Of a DNA stretch of 64,000 bases, positions 24,876 through 39,800 are shown piece by piece. Under the pieces are notes generated by a model that was not told the origin of the DNA, did not search any database, and worked only from the letters and a program-made list of their open reading frames with translations. Where the stretch lies: contig QANT01002318.1 in NCBI GenBank assembly GCA_003254885.1, positions 1 through 64,000 of the forward strand. Direction: 5' to 3'. Numbering within the stretch: the stretch's first letter is position 1; each line of letters begins with the position of its first letter. The translations under genes and the position numbers were made by a program. The stretch comes from Purshia tridentata. Its lineage: Eukaryota; Streptophyta; Magnoliopsida; Rosales; Rosaceae.

Positions 24876-27397
24876 CTTCTTCTATCTTTGCTTCAATCGA
24901 TTGTTTGATTGAATGATTCTCTGAACGCTCGGTGCTTGTTGTTGTTGTTTGATTTGATTGGTTTCAATCTCAGAGAGTCGGAGAACTCAGCGTCGTCCAC
25001 GGTCCACCCAAAATGAAATTGTTATATGTGATGCACTCGTTTTTGGTTTCGGGAACATAACCCTCAAAAACTCACACACTGCTATCCAACAAATTGGTAG
25101 CCCAGCTGATTGAAACTAAAAGGTCCCAAGGGGCCAAAGCTAAGGCATCTATCTTATTTTTATATTTTCAAATAGTTTTTATTAATTTTCTATAAGCATT
25201 CCCTAAAAAAAAATCTATAAGCATATTATGTTTACTATTATTTTCACCCACATCTATTTCAAGGGAAATTTAAAAAATAAGTCAAAATTTGGGACCGACA
25301 TTTAACAATTTTTTTTAGTCCTTGAACTGTCATTGAGTAGTATTCGTGAGGAATTTGAGCCCTATTTCATAAGAATTTGAGCATTATTCGAAAGTTATAT
25401 TTAAAAAAAAATGGCTAGAAATTTTCAATAGAAACAAAATATAGCTAGTTTTCAAAACTTGTTCTATTTTAATTAGGGAACGAAAAAAATCGGTTCACTC
25501 TCACTTGTACGGGACCCAAAGTCAAATCTGAACAATATTACTATATTAGCACCACTTTCATTAATTAATTATTTGATAAGAGACATCTAGACAACCTAAA
25601 TCCCTAATAGTAATGCACTAATCTTTTCAGATTTCACAAGTAAACACTGGATAAATATTGGATATTTCCTAAACTAAATATTTTCATAACTGATAGTTGT
25701 TGCAAAGTAGGTTAATTAGAAGAGCAGTGAAATTGTTCATTTGCACCAAAGTTTAATCCCTACTTCCTCCAAATAAATAAATAAATAAAAATTATATATT
25801 TATATTTTCAAAACTGAAAAGTAAAGACATTCTTCAACTTTTATAGTGAAATTCACGATCAGATATAAAGCTCTAGCATTAAAACACCTATTTAGCACTC
25901 ATGACAATAATTTGATCCTCTTTATACCATCCTCATTTGTAAGAAAGAAAACAAATCGTTATCAAATCATACATCATGTGCATTAATCATTATGTACTAA
26001 GTCAAAGATCATAGGCTTGCATGCCTCCTTTGAAATAATGATTACTTCTTTGTGTTATATAAATGATGCAAATTAAAATATGTTTTAGAAAAGAAAAAAA
26101 TGAATGTACAATTTGAAGATCATGTCTATGAGACCATCGCATGCACCATATACACACACCATTTAAGGGTGGGTGGGAAACTACACCCATCACCAACACA
26201 CCCACCATTCAAAGATCGAAAATTGTGGGTATCTAAATTGCAGTTCAATGTATTACTTGAACCCTTGATTATGTTAGTTCATTAGTCTTAGGTGATTATT
26301 TAATCAAGTGATTGAGTTGAGGCCATGTGCATGAATTCTACATCAAATGAATCAAAACTTCATTTGTTTGCATGGTCAATGCTCCTTTACTTGTTTCACA
26401 AATCTAAAAGGATATTGGTTGGAATATAGAATAATATATATTGAATTTGAAATACTTATAAACGATCATTTATGATTATAAATCAAACCTCTAGTATAAG
26501 GAAGTACAAAGTGTTTCGAGGAGTGTCCTAGGTTCAGGGATTTCAATATTAGGGTATGTATTTTAATTTTAGTTAGCCTCGTTCTGTCTGAACCTTTTGT
26601 ATTTTTTTCATTGAATGAGAAGAAATTTCAATGTTTTATCTTTTTAAATGTCTTTTATAAATTCATCAAAATTTAAAGTTGTAAGGGTACATATTCCTCT
26701 TTATCTTACTTTCTCTCAACAATAATATGATATCTAGTTATATTTACATATACGTAAGGGTATATATTTACATTTGTATGAGAAGAAATTAAAAAGAAAA
26801 CATAAATTTCAAATAATATATCACATCTAAACATTTCAAACTTTTATATCGTATCTAGTTTTTATTTATTTTTTACAAGATAAGGGAGAGAGTTTGAATC
26901 CCAATGCGTAGGAGGATTTTTTTTCAATTAACTTGTATCTAGTTATTCTAAATTCATTTCAAATACATTCGATATATATATATATTTTTTGAAGTAATCT
27001 AGCTTTATCGGATCGATACAAAACACCTCGTGTGGGCCCCACGGGGGGATCCCACAAACTTCTAATTTGTGGGAATCCCACAATGGATCCCTCCTGTATA
27101 TATATATATATATTTTTTGAAGTAATCTAGCTTTATGGCCAAAATCTTGATACTAGTATTGTAACAATGCATAACGTCTGGATGTAAGCAAATGATGTCT
27201 CAAATAAGGCCCAAGTTGTAGAATAGAGAATCACTGAGCAAAACTATCCCTTTTCCCAATTGGAGGCAGAAATATTCTTCTACAAAATCCCAGAGCATAA
27301 CATAATAATGGCCCACGAGAATGAAGGAAATAAAAAAAACAAAACGAGGGTCGCAAGCAAAATGAAAAAAAAGAAAAAAAATACACTACCAACTCTA
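24876..27397. other. intergenic between TMPIT and PMT genes
   Basis: Shared space holding the TMPIT promoter side (24876 on, including a GTT run near 24938-24950) and the PMT 3' flank. AT-rich, with no gene recognised apart from the repeat at 26972-27136. Confidence 0.5.
26972..27136. repeat. 128-bp-spaced direct repeat around a palindromic GC-rich insert
   Basis: The block TATATATATTTTTTGAAGTAATCTAGCTTTAT occurs at about 26978-27010 and again at about 27106-27136. Between them lies a GC-rich patch in which GGGGATCCCACAAA pairs with TTTGTGGGAATCCC (27045-27080) as a hairpin. This may be an insertion flanked by a long duplication or a simple tandem duplication. Confidence 0.6.
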
Positions 27398-30047
27398 CTA
27401 GCTTTGTTTTTTTGGTTCACCAGTCCAGTAAGTTTTGACAGCAACAAGGATTTTCTCTGGATTAAATGGCCCACTTTCATGGTCCATAATTTGGCTCTTC
27501 CACCTCATGCCGTCTGTAATACTCTTAATCTTCACAAGGAGCTCTACAGTATCCCTAAATACAACAGTTCCTTCTGGCCTCAGAATTCTGTCCATCTCCA
27601 GCAGAATGTATGTAATGTCACACCTTCAAACATACACAGCAGCACATTAAAATTAGGCCTCAAAATCATGGGACAAGTTTTACCTGTCCTCAAAATAAAG
27701 GTATGATACAAACCAAAGCTTAGTTAAAATGGGGCAAGTTTTACCTGTCCTGATATATACTGAAGACACCACTGGCATGGATGAGATCATATGTTCTGGG
27801 GTAGGTTGAGAGTGCCTCACACCAGTCTTGGTACGTACCGATGAATCCCCGTTCATAGATCAGACCAAGAGTGTCCTGGTCTGAATTGGCAGGGACTGTA
27901 TTCATAACCCACACTGGATATTTTGACAATGCTGCTGCAAATCCACCAAGGTAAGCATTCATGTCCATCACATTCCGATACCGCCCTTGGCTTATGGGTA
28001 TAATCTTCTTGTAATGTGCCACCCTCTCAGTCCACAGTTCATTGTCCTCTCTGAATTTCTCAGCAGTGATGCCTGGTATTGAGCCACTGCTAATTCTAGG
28101 AGGGACGGCAAATGCACGCTCAGGCCACTTCTCCAATGCCCCACCAGCAACTTCATTTGGATCCTTTGTCTCTGGAAGAGGAGTTATGCAAGTTTCCATA
28201 TTTTTCTCCCTTTTAAGCACAAAACAAAAAAAAAGGCCACAATAAACAGAGTTAAGTACAGGAGGATTTGACTTTTGAGTACCAAATCAATGAAAATTAT
28301 AGCATGAATGAAGCTCAGGGAGTACCAAGCAGCATCTGGATTGTCTGCTTTGCATATGTGTGGTGTTTTGAATACCCTCCTGCTTTTAATGCATTCAATG
28401 TGATTGATGGGCTTTTGCCAGATTGCAAGATCATTCTTTTCAATCACTTTCTTCCAGCACAAGCGCTTGGCAACTGCCTCAATAGCATCTTGCTCTTTTT
28501 TCAAGTCATCTTGGGTTCTCTCCCATCCCCTCCAATGTTTTTTCCAGTTAATAGGGGGGCCAGAAAGAATCCAATAACCACCGGGCCTTAGAACTCTGTC
28601 CACTTCAATTAGATACAGACCCTCTGCTCAAAGTCCAGAGGAAAATCCAGATGTATTCAGAACCACGTTAAATGAATTTAATGATGAATTTTGCTTTTTC
28701 ACAATTTTAAGCTAAAGGGTCCTTATTAGTTTCTCCATCTATCAAACCCAAAACTTGAAGGCTTAAAGCTGTTAGGTGAAGAGGTTCAATAACTACATAT
28801 ATACATATATTAGTTAGCCCTTAGCCCAACTAATGTGCAACTAGTGCTCAAACTCCCCCTTCCATGGATCCCTTTTTGAGTGATTGAGAATTTATGAGTA
28901 ATCTCTGTTGGGGATGACCTACATTTGGTAACTCTAACACCATATCGAACTAGTCAATCCAAAATATTTTAGATATCAAGCATGTCATCAAACATATTAG
29001 AAAAAAACTAACAAGAGATACATGGACACCTTACCATAATTCTGCCAAGGTATCAAGCAGCGCGAACAGTGAGCCATATCAAAAGCCCTCGCGGGGTAGG
29101 GAAGCCTCTTTGAACCCAAGACACCAATCATAGCAGGAACTCCCCTCTCCAATGCAAACTGGACCTGTGCTGCATGCGAATCTCTTGGTGCGAAAGACAT
29201 TGTCACGATGTCCCTCTTCAACAGGTAAGCACCCCAACTTGCTACCTTAACCACCCAGAGCCAAGAGAAGGTAAAGAGAAAAATGTATTAGCACATAAGA
29301 ATACAACGATGCTATTATACAAAATATGTTACTTACTCCACAGCCTGTGTCAACTGCAGTCCTGATGTTGCCCTTAGTAAGAGGAATGAGTGCGTTGATA
29401 TCATCTATATATGCATCAGCTCCTCTTGGAAACATGGTGCCTCCCCCGGGGAATCGAAACCTGTCACCCTCGACTTGAATCCAATTCTGCACAGCTTTTT
29501 CAATGCTAAGCTCTCTATGTGGAATGTTGTCATACCACGCATAGTCTCGGCTCTGAGGCCACTTGAAAGGGGTCTTATACTTGGGCGGAGGAGGTATCAA
29601 GCAAAGAAGGAGTTCTTCTTTGGTGGGGCAATGCCGCTCTCTGTATTTCAACATCTCTCTGTCAAATTTCCTCCCCCTCGGTGGATCTTGGCAGGGAGTG
29701 TATTCGCTGTAAGCCATGTCACAAGGCGGAAACTTTTGGACTGCTTCAGATTTGTTGATTTCCACCTGGTGATGGCTTTCAAAGTCCAGGTGATGGGATG
29801 ATGCTGGCAATGATGATGAGGAGGAGGATGAAGTGTTGCTCCCTGTTTGAATTGGTACAGACACTTCATCACAACCAACCCTATTGTAGAGCTCAGAACT
29901 TTTGATGGGGGCTGAAGGGGTTTGCCAAGCTCCTAAGAAGTAACATAATATGCAGAGGGCACTAACCCCAAAGATCCAAGTAAGGCGCTTCCTCTTGGAT
30001 TCTAGCTGGTGATGCTTTGGTGATCCACCACCGTAATCCCTCGCCAT
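27398..30047 (-). CDS. putative S-adenosylmethionine methyltransferase, PMT/DUF248 family (PMT18-like)
   Basis: Five exons on the minus strand: 29337-30047, 29035-29245, 28326-28623, 27745-28209 and 27398-27623, giving 636 aa, normal for the family. Residues about 22-41 form one membrane anchor after a short basic cytosolic tail, as in Golgi type II proteins. The catalytic region is a DUF248/Methyltransf_29 domain. [15 protein letters not shown] is the SAM-binding glycine loop (split by intron 1), [19 protein letters not shown] follows, and a second half-domain begins [18 protein letters not shown] and contains [10 protein letters not shown]. Such proteins (QUA2/TSD2, CGR relatives) are implicated in methylating pectin in the Golgi; the substrate here is inferred. 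Arabidopsis PMT18 (At1g33170) is the likely counterpart. A probable leader intron lies at 30056-30930. Confidence 0.94.
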
Positions 30048-30055
30048 TTTAATCT

Positions 30056-30930
30056 CTGCAAAAGTTTCAATTCAGAGAAAACATCAAGATGCTTTGGTGA
30101 TCACACTCTACCCATCATTCAAAATTTCAAGAGTTCAGGCTTCATTCACAAATCATAAACCCCTAGTATAATCATTGCATCATCTCACCCCAACCCACAT
30201 CAATAAAAACTTTGTGTTTATTCCAAACATCAAGATCACATACCAATTATCAATCAAATATGTGAAAGATTCAATCTTTATTCACAAATCATTAACCCCA
30301 CTTACAATCATTACCCCACCTCACCCTATCTCAAAGAACATTTATATTTTTATCTGAAAACAGGAAGGAAACAAGAAAAGAAAAGGCAAACTGCACAGAG
30401 CCAGTCCGAGCTCCGACTATGAAATGCAAAGCTACGAGATCCCACTAAGCAAGATTTGAGCATGGTGGTGTATGAAACAAAAACAAACGAAAACAAAAAT
30501 CAAGAAATGGAATGAAAAAGAAGAGTATTGCAATCACAAATGTACCTATTTGCAGCAACAGAAGTTGAGAAGCTAGAAACAAAATAAGGTACCCAACTAT
30601 CTGGACAGGCTCTCTCTCTCTCTTTCTCTATCTTTCTCTCTCAAACTTTAAGGAAATCCACTGAAGTGTGAAACTTTCCTTCTATTTTTCTTATTCTTTA
30701 CTTGTTTTTGCCCCACAAAGTTTATTGCCATAAATCCACAGAACGAAAAAGCCCAAACCCAATCAAATCCTCAAGGAACCCAACAGGAAAAGTGTATGTA
30801 TGATTGTACGTAGCAGAAGCTGGAAATGTCCAATGGGCAAATATGCAGACTACTTGTATTTCTTTAAAGAAATAAACTTTGTCTCAAATCCCAGTACAAG
30901 AGAAAATTAAAAAGAGGCAGAGCATTTTAC
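30056..30930 (-). other. probable 5' leader intron of the PMT gene
   Basis: On the minus strand a donor TTTCAG|GTAAAA is predicted at 30931/30930 and a pyrimidine-rich acceptor TTTTGCAG at 30056, eight nt before the ATG. This would make an 875-bp intron in the 5' untranslated region, common in this family. Inferred from splice signals only. Confidence 0.5.
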
Positions 30931-30999
30931 CTGAAATGAAAGTCTCAGCCAAGACTCTCTCTACCCTCTATATCTCTCTGACTTCCCCAGTTGAAATAA

Positions 31000-33833
31000 T
31001 ATTATCCCCAAGAAGATAAAAAGAAGAAAAGGGTATTTTTCTCAAGTAATATTTGTTTTCATTATTTTTATATGTGAATTAAAATACAATAAAAATTGAA
31101 AAAGGAATGCAGAGGGGAAAGCCAAAAGATTAGAATACGAATGGGAAACATGAGCAAAAGTCCAATTGGGTTCCGCGATTAGAGGAACTGGGTGAATGGT
31201 AAATACTAATCCGTATGCAAACAGCAAGATGTCTTTTTTTATATTTTGAAATGGAAAGCGGGTAGAGAGCAACAGAGCAGCGCAGCGAGAGATTGGGAAA
31301 CAAGGAGTTGTTGTGGTTGGGTATTTGTTAAAAAAGCATTTGAGAAAATTGTTTTATCTAAAAATAGAGAGGAGTTAATAAAAATAGAGAGGAGAAATTG
31401 TTAAAAGAGACTCAGACTAATACTGAGTGTGAGGATTTTGTCTACTACGCGACATTTGCGGCCTTCACAGAAGAGAAGAGACTGACCAGCCTCAAATCGC
31501 TCATCACCGTCTCACTGACTTACTCACTTTCTTTGTTTTCTTTTTTCTGTTTTTTTCCGATTTTTGAATTTAAATTACTATATTATTTATATTTATATTT
31601 ATATTTATATTTTTTATATGTTGTCCAGTGTTACTGTATTCCCCTCTTTTAATAATCCAACCAATGTGTAAAAGCCACTGACAGAGTGACAGTGGTTGAT
31701 GTTTAAGCCTCTGGTCCTCTCTGCAGAGTGGTGGGAACACTGTTGTTGTTTTTTTATAGGTTTATTTATATCTGGGTTTCCCTTTGTGTAAAAACACCAG
31801 CTGTAGCGACCTGGGTTTGCCTTGATTTGCTAAACCCTCCAACCAGTTCATGCCACAGTGGCACATTCCCATTTATTCTGTGAAAGATAGATTAAATTGC
31901 CATCCCAACATCTTTATCTTTATTTAGTTTTTCAAGGAAATGGGTCTTAAAAAATAAACCTAGGCTTTTGTATTTTATGCATGAGAGCCAAACTCTTGAG
32001 TCATGAGTGATATGAGTTGCATGGGTATTAATACCAAATGTTGAGGACTTCCGGTATTAACTCTCTCACATGCTACAAAAATATGTACGTGCATAGTGAA
32101 AGGGATGACAGAACAAGTGGTTGTGGGGGCAAGAAATGAGCTTAATTGCAAAGGGAGATCACGTGATATCATGAGTGGCAACCATTTATAAGAACATTAG
32201 TACTGTTTGCTAAAACACTACACATATTCGACGTGGGGCCCACTTCTATCCCATAAAATTATGCTACATCATTATCTATCAAAGATGGGAAGAGAGGGCA
32301 AGGGGTTGAGTTGGGCCCACTCATGACCCATTGATGGTGATGTGGGGGAATCATGGGCTTGTACACTTTGCAAAGCCCAATTCAAATACGCAAGAATTAT
32401 CAGTGTTTTTGGAAGGTCACTCGGTGAGTCTCCATTTACTTAATAAAAAAGGTGACGATGATGATAAAGTTGAATAAGGACAGTTTGAGCCATGAGGAGG
32501 AGTAGATCTATATCCTCATATATGTATTACTGAACTGGGAAGTCAAGATCATGGTGTAGTAGTCTGCTCGCTCGCATTGGCATTAAGCCACGTGTCCAGT
32601 CTCAAGTGCTGGGTTCACTTGCGTGTTGCATCCAATAACAAACTAGAAATTCGAAGTGTGGATGGATTGGAGTGCGAGAGCCATAAGCAAAGAAGTGGAG
32701 TTTGCACTCGCATTGTTGCACAGTAGTAAGAAAGAAAGATGACGACACACGTACATAAAAGGAGGAAAAGTTGTGGCCATGCAGTCAAAAAGCAGTTGCG
32801 TCTTTTGTTGCTTTTTCCTCAATAATTATCAACTACCCTTGATTCGTGACTTTATTTCTTTTTTTTAAGAAAAAAAACATATAGAGTAATCAGTATTATA
32901 CAACATTTTTCCGTGTCGTCAGTGTGTTTTAGATATTTGACTAAAGGGGTGTAAGAGTAGGCATCAACCCATCTGAGCCGGCTCTCCGACTGACCAGCGG
33001 ACAAAAAACCCCAAGCCAACCCACCCCGATAGACGCGGCTTGGTGGCTGGTTTTCGAACATGGAACCCGAGCCGACCAAGAGAGAGAGACAGAGACAAGG
33101 GAGAGATAGAGACGAGAGAGACATAAAGACATCCAAGAAAGAGACTCAAAGACCTCATTTTCCAGAAAAAGAAAGTAACCGCCACTAACCGCTTTGAGCC
33201 GACTCACTGACTAACCTCAACCCGCTCAAACTGATGGCTGTGCAGGCAGTTGCAGGTTGAGGCCCAAGCCGACCCGAGCCGACCACGGCTCACCCCAACA
33301 CTATGGAGGACGACAGTCCATATGAAAGATTCACCAATTGGTAACTACAACATTTCTTTCAAATGTATAGAACGGGTCCCACATTTATATGAGCAATCAC
33401 CATCCGAAGGTCACTCCACACTGCGAATTTGTTGACACTAAAACATCAACATGGCTAACTTAAAACCTTCAAATATATTAAAATGGCCGATAAAATGGAA
33501 CTTCTATAATTTAATTGAATCCACAGACCATACAATAAGGTCAAACTAGTTACTAAATATAAGGCTCCTATAAATGGATGCACAAGAAAAAGGCACATTT
33601 AGGATCCAAGGCACAAAAAACCAAAAGAGAGAGCGACACCCCCATTAGCATATGATCCTCAGGAGCCCTGTATGTCAAACAGCTGTTCGCGCATTCCCAC
33701 AATCTGATATCACAATAAATATTTTCCTTCAAAACAGCAGTATTTCCAGTAGATTATGTGGCTTTTCAAGGGACTTGGTCGTGGGGTTGATATCGAGCAG
33801 CACTATGAAAGTCAATCAAGGATGACTGAGAAC
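31000..33833. other. intergenic between PMT promoter and HEAT gene 3' end
   Basis: Likely holds the PMT promoter (around 31000-31300) and otherwise non-coding DNA. No gene recognised. A GC-richer segment at 32945-33297 is listed separately. Confidence 0.5.
32945..33297. mobile_element. possible degenerate hAT-like element
   Basis: GC-rich island starting AGGGGTG and ending CACCCC, with interior words (CCAACCC, GAGCCG, CCGACC) like those of the hAT MITE at 2380 and a purine-rich GAGA stretch in the middle. Ends are imperfect and no target duplication is seen, so this is a weak call. Confidence 0.3.
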
Positions 33834-36800
33834 TCACTGTATGCCGTTCTCTAACTTCTCAAATTTCTGTGCAATTGCATGATGCTTCCTGCCATTATAC
33901 AATTGAATTAGCGACTGAATTGCATTACATATCATCTCCTTCTTCGGATTCCAAATGGACTTGTTATTTTCATGTTCAGCTTGAGTATTTGTCTCTCCTA
34001 CTGACGAGCATAGTGCCTTGAACCAATCTTCAAAGAATGAGGCTTTCTATATGAAGCAGAAAGCAAATTGAGTAAGAGAAAAAATTTCTGCATACATGAG
34101 TGAAAGGTAGACATTCTAAAAATAAATCACTCAATTAACAATGTATACAGGGCACAAGCACAAGCACCAGAGAAAGACCCCAATTGGATGCAGATACATC
34201 CTCAATTGAAAATTCTTGAAATCAAAGTATGGACACGTTAAGGTCAATAAAATCCCATGAACATGAATGTGTGCACATATTACCCTTTTCTTTATCCCCG
34301 AGATTGATCACCCAAGGGTTATAAAATATGACATGATAGAAAAAATTTCTTGAACAATAAGTCATACCTAACTATGAGCACTATATGGACCAAGTTACTA
34401 TAATGTTAAATTTCATATAAATTCAGTGAATCAGCATTAGCAACGTTTAAGAAATACGTACTTTCACTATAATATCTTTCACAGGTTCATGGTTGGAGCT
34501 TGAAGCAAGGATAAGAACATGCAGCATGGTTGAGGTTAACTGAACCAGGCAGAAGATAAAATTATTAATCACATCATATACCACACACACATACACAAAA
34601 CCAGACGCATGATTTCAACTAATGATTCGGATTGTTGACCTGTTTTTCAAGTGCAACCCTATATTTGAAACTTGATGGCGATGCAATCGGGTCTGAACCT
34701 TGATTCTCTAATATATACTGCAGGCCCTGGATGACATCTGAGAAGGATTCCCCATAATCTACAACAAACAAATAGGCTTATCTCTACATTTCCATTTTAT
34801 GAAGGTATGATCTACAAAAATCTAACACAAGGAAAACAAGCAAGAATCTTGACCAAGAATGCATCCGAAGATGTCATCCAACTGCTGCAACAGATTAATA
34901 GTAAAAAATTGAACTTTGGTTGAGACTGGTAGCTGCTATAGCATTGTGCAGTTACCAAGGCAACCACGACCACAATTCAGTTTTCAACCATGACATAGAA
35001 ACAAGAGTAAATCCTACTACTCACCAAGTACTGATGCCGGCACAGCCAAAGCAGCAGCAGCTTGAATTCTGATCTTAAAGTTAGAAGAATCACGTAATAG
35101 TAGTAGAAGAATACTAAATACAGATGAAGACCTACCAGAAAAAATATGAATTATAAATTATATTTAGTAATTAGCTTACTTTGATACTTTACAAGTATGT
35201 AGAGAAAACATGCTATTATTAGTAAATATTTGAGCATCAACTTTTATAAAATGTTAATTGTCAATTCAGTTTTCCACCAAGTTTTTATCAGCTTCTTTTA
35301 GGGTAGATAACCAGTGATTATTTTCACCCTCATAGATCCATAACTTGTTTTCAAACAAACTATATTAGCAAACAAATATCATTTTAATCAAGCTTAGCAG
35401 CCAAAATTCAAATGACTGTACCAATCCATGTGTTGCAGTCTTATCGTCTCATTCAGAAATAGGTTGCTCAAAGCATGACAAACATTCCATTGGACCTGTT
35501 GAATGAACAGTAAAATTTGAGTATAAAAAAGAAGATAATGAAGATACACATTCTTATCACTTCTAGTCTAATTAAAAAATAAAAAAATCCAAAAAACTTA
35601 AGACTGCAATTATGATACCTTAACATTACCAGTCGTAACACAAGAAATAAATGCCTGAATGACCCTCTCAAGCCAACGAGAATCTCCTAAAGAAGCTGGA
35701 TGGTATGATATTAATACATCTCTTTGAGTACCTTCCCCATAACTGCTTGATGGTAATTCCTCCAGTTTAGTGCTCTTTAGAGATAAGCCCTTATTGCTCA
35801 TTGTCCTGTCATGATCAGATGTACATTTGATAGATCTTGAGAGATTCCCTAGTGCCCTTACAGCATTTGATTTAATCTGATAGTAGAGAAAAGAAAAGAC
35901 GTAGAGCTGTGAGAAATGCATATAATTATCAATGACTAAATTTCAGACAGTGGTCCGAGCAAAGCTTAAATATTTGTGCATAAAACTCTTTGAACCATAA
36001 TCATCTACTATGCATGAATTTGACATGCAACCAATATAAACATACTTAGCTAAAAACATGGAGAAAGACTACAAGGTTTTGTCAAGGGCATACATCCATA
36101 GTTAAGTAAGGTTACTAATGGAGGTCCACACTTGACTAAAGCAGGGTTTAAGAAGAGGAGAGCACATCTTAAAAAGGATAAAATTGTCAAACATTTTTGC
36201 ATTAAGTGGCTTCTCCTGTTGATTTATTTAGTTACCAAAAATCTCCTTGCCAAGGGAGGGGGGAAAATAATATCTTACTTAACCAACAATTATAAAGGAG
36301 GTAAATAATTTAAATGACTCAGCTAATTAACATATCTACCTTGTCTCCATCTTTAGTCAGACGTAAAGCGCACTCAGTTAATAAAGTGAATAATCGAGAG
36401 ATTTCAATAGAGCCTATACAAAAAGAAAACAACATAATTAATAGTTTGAAAACTGAAGCCAATGAGACTATGGAATACACTTAAATTTTAGCTGACCTCC
36501 AGACTGGTTCAAGGAAAAATCATCAATACAATGACGAATAGAATCACATATGTTTGCCAAGGCCCAAGAGGCAGTTATTCGCACCTGAAATAAGAAATAC
36601 ACGAATGATTTTACCTGCTTAAGAAATAGATTGAAACATATGCTTTTATTAAATAAATAAAAAAGAAAATAAGAGAAATAAGAAAATACCGAGGCCAAGG
36701 GATCGCGAGTGTTAACCTCCACAGCATGAATAAACTTATCAAGGATCTCTGCACTATATAATTTAAGTTCTTAGTAAAGTTTCTTTCCAAGGTACTTGCA

Positions 36801-39800
36801 CAAAGCGCAAAGTTGATAACAGATAATAAAAGTTTTTGAGAGATCATTCAAAAAGATTTCAAAATCACCTTTGAGAAACTTGAGGAAAACATGAAATGAC
36901 ACCGATGGCTCGACAAGCAGCTGACCTAACTGAAGGAATGTCATCACGTACAGCAGCATGAACCTATAAAGATTTTGTAGTTACAAGATATAAACTAATT
37001 ATAAAAAACTTATGTTCTGTTCACCAAAATAGAGCAGTTAAAATATAGGATCAGCTATAAGTTACATGAAAACTTACTAAAGAAGAAAGAATGAAGTCTT
37101 GTTTTTCCATCGAGAGTGAGAAGAATACAGAAGAAGTTATGCCCGCAAAACATATAACTGAGGCAGCTCTCACCTTCCAGGAAAAAGAAAGGGGTCAGAG
37201 CTGTGGATAAAAACACAAAAAAACATTTCCTTTAACACTTTGGTATTTGATAAATCTCTTTTTATCATCTTACAGTTCTTCATAAATTCTTCTTTATTTT
37301 CCCTCAAATTCCTCAAAACTATATTTATGCTATGACAACTGTTTGACAAGGTTTTATAATCCGCCAGCACTCTGGCTTTGGTTTTCTTAATCATGTCAAA
37401 CACTAAAAGCACAATCAAAATAAATGCACATGAGAGTTATTATTTATTCAAACAAGCAATGTTAGAAAAAGTAAATTGTTTAGACCAACTAACCATAGCA
37501 GAAGTATGTTTTAGAATAAGAGGCATATGCTTCTCAATTGCCTCATACCACTGCTCAATTCCGGACTTACATGCTGCAGGTTCATCTCTATTATTTTGTG
37601 AGCTCTCTGGTTCATACAAAGGAGCTGATGAAACTTTTTTCATCCTTACGCAGTCAGAAATAAATGGGGCATCAAGTAATTTATCATCAAAAGGATCTTC
37701 AGTTCCTTTAAATCCAGATATTGCACGAAGACATTCATCCAAAACCTGATATGATTGACAACAAGAAACATTATATGTATCAGCAAAGGGAAAAAAGAGA
37801 GCATTATACGTATACAACAAAAATGCCATTCTGAAAGATAGATTTCACCTCACTTTCTAATGTAAACAAAGAGATCTCACCCAAAAAAACAACTAAATTT
37901 TTTTTTTTTCTGAAGGGGGAAAAACAAAGATAGCAAAGGATGCTTACTTTAATAGAAGCTGTAATGACTTTTTCCCCAATAAATCCAATAAAATTTCTGG
38001 TATGCCCCTTCCATGGTCCTGCAGGAACTTCAGGGGTAGATGCCCTCAAAAGGCCATAAACAATGGTGGAAATTTGTTCCCAACAGGAAACCATTATACT
38101 TGGATAATTGTGTGACACAGCCCTAAGCGCCTGTAAAAAACAGCATAAGTAATGTAATGGCATGTCTTCCCTAGATATAAAATTGTGTTATTTAAAGATC
38201 AAGAAAGTCTTAAGCAGATCTTATGAGACCATCTCTTACTCTACTTCTACTTTCATTTTTATGGCTAGATTCAGTACGGACAAATAATTACCCAAAGTCT
38301 TGATCAATGCTTTAAGCAAATCTCATCATGGCCAAGTAACATCGGCATGTGCACTAGCTCATCTATGCACTTATTTTAAAAATAATAATATTACTTTTGT
38401 AGCAACCTACTAATGTTTTAAAAGATGTATCCCACAAAAGAGTTGTGGCAACATCAATCCTGTCCCTTGTAGGTTAGACATAACCATATATGGGAAAACT
38501 TTTCTGTACCACGCAGACTAAATTGAACACACGCTATTTTAGAAAAGTCACAAGGTGCATAGAAGCAATAAGGTTTCTGATAGTCTAAGTGCAAAGAACA
38601 GAAGGATGTTTGAACCTAGGGGATTTCAAGATTCTTAAAAGCAAATTACATTGAAAGTAAATTGAAGAACATTGAAACTTTGTGATTAACTAATTTTTTC
38701 AAATAATAAATTTTACAGCTTAAGGCTGTCACTTGAAACCAGCATCTCAAAACATGACTTTGACTAATATTTAAAAAAGAAATAGAAACTTCCATACAAC
38801 AACAGTCAAATATGGTTACACTAGAATGCGAAAAGTAAACATGCAATGCAGTAGGAACCACCAAATGGTTATAAAAGTATTCACACGAAAAAATTTGATT
38901 ATTATAGCACATAATCAAAGCATGCTTTTCCTTACACTAGATAAAAACCAGTGCAGTTTCTCACTTAAACCTGTGCTCGATTAGATGTGTCTCCCAGGCC
39001 ACTTGAAATTACTCATGAGTATCTCAGGGCCTTTGTACATCAGCTGTGCTTAGGTGTGCTTTACATTACTCAGCATACCGATACAATAGAGCATAAATGA
39101 TCACCACATGCCTTTATCCAAAATATTCTGACTTTAGAAGGAAAAATGAAACAAGTGCATAGAAGAGATGATACTATCATGAAAACCACAAGCATTTCAT
39201 AACAGTTGATGGCATTCCACATGCTTGCACAGAAAAGAATCAGAACTGCTATGAAGCCTGATTATCGGAAGTCGATTGACACACTACAACTTTAAGCTTT
39301 CTTATACTATTACAGTATTACCTGAAGAGCCTCAAAGCATATCGTTGGGTTGCTAACTTGCTCTGAAAATTGAAATATTGTAAAAAGAACACCTGAATTC
39401 TTTTTAGCCTCAACAAAACCTGTAGAAAGGCATGGGACAAATTAATGAAGAAAAAGATTGATCACTTTTCCAAAATAAAATATGTTGATGAGGCAATAAA
39501 CAACCAGTCAGTAATCACTATTAACTATAATCAAGTGTCAGAAAAAAAACAAAAAAAAACTATAATCAAGTGATATGAAAACGTACTACACAAATTGACC
39601 AAAGGAAAAACAGAATTCCTATTGCATTGTGTGCACAAATCTTAACTAACAATTCCTTAGAAATACTTATTTTAAAATAGAAGAAAAATTAATAAAAAGA
39701 AATCTCATTACAGACATGAACAGATGACACATAGGAGGAAGACAACAAATTTTCCAATCACCTGTTCAACTTATGTTTCTGGGTTAAACTTATAAAGATA

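Noticed and set aside
34850-34915. Possible extra exon in the HEAT gene intron (GATGTCATCCAACTGCTGCAAC)
   Set aside because: Resembles coding at first sight, but flanking exons 23 and 24 already join in phase and the family sequence needs nothing between.
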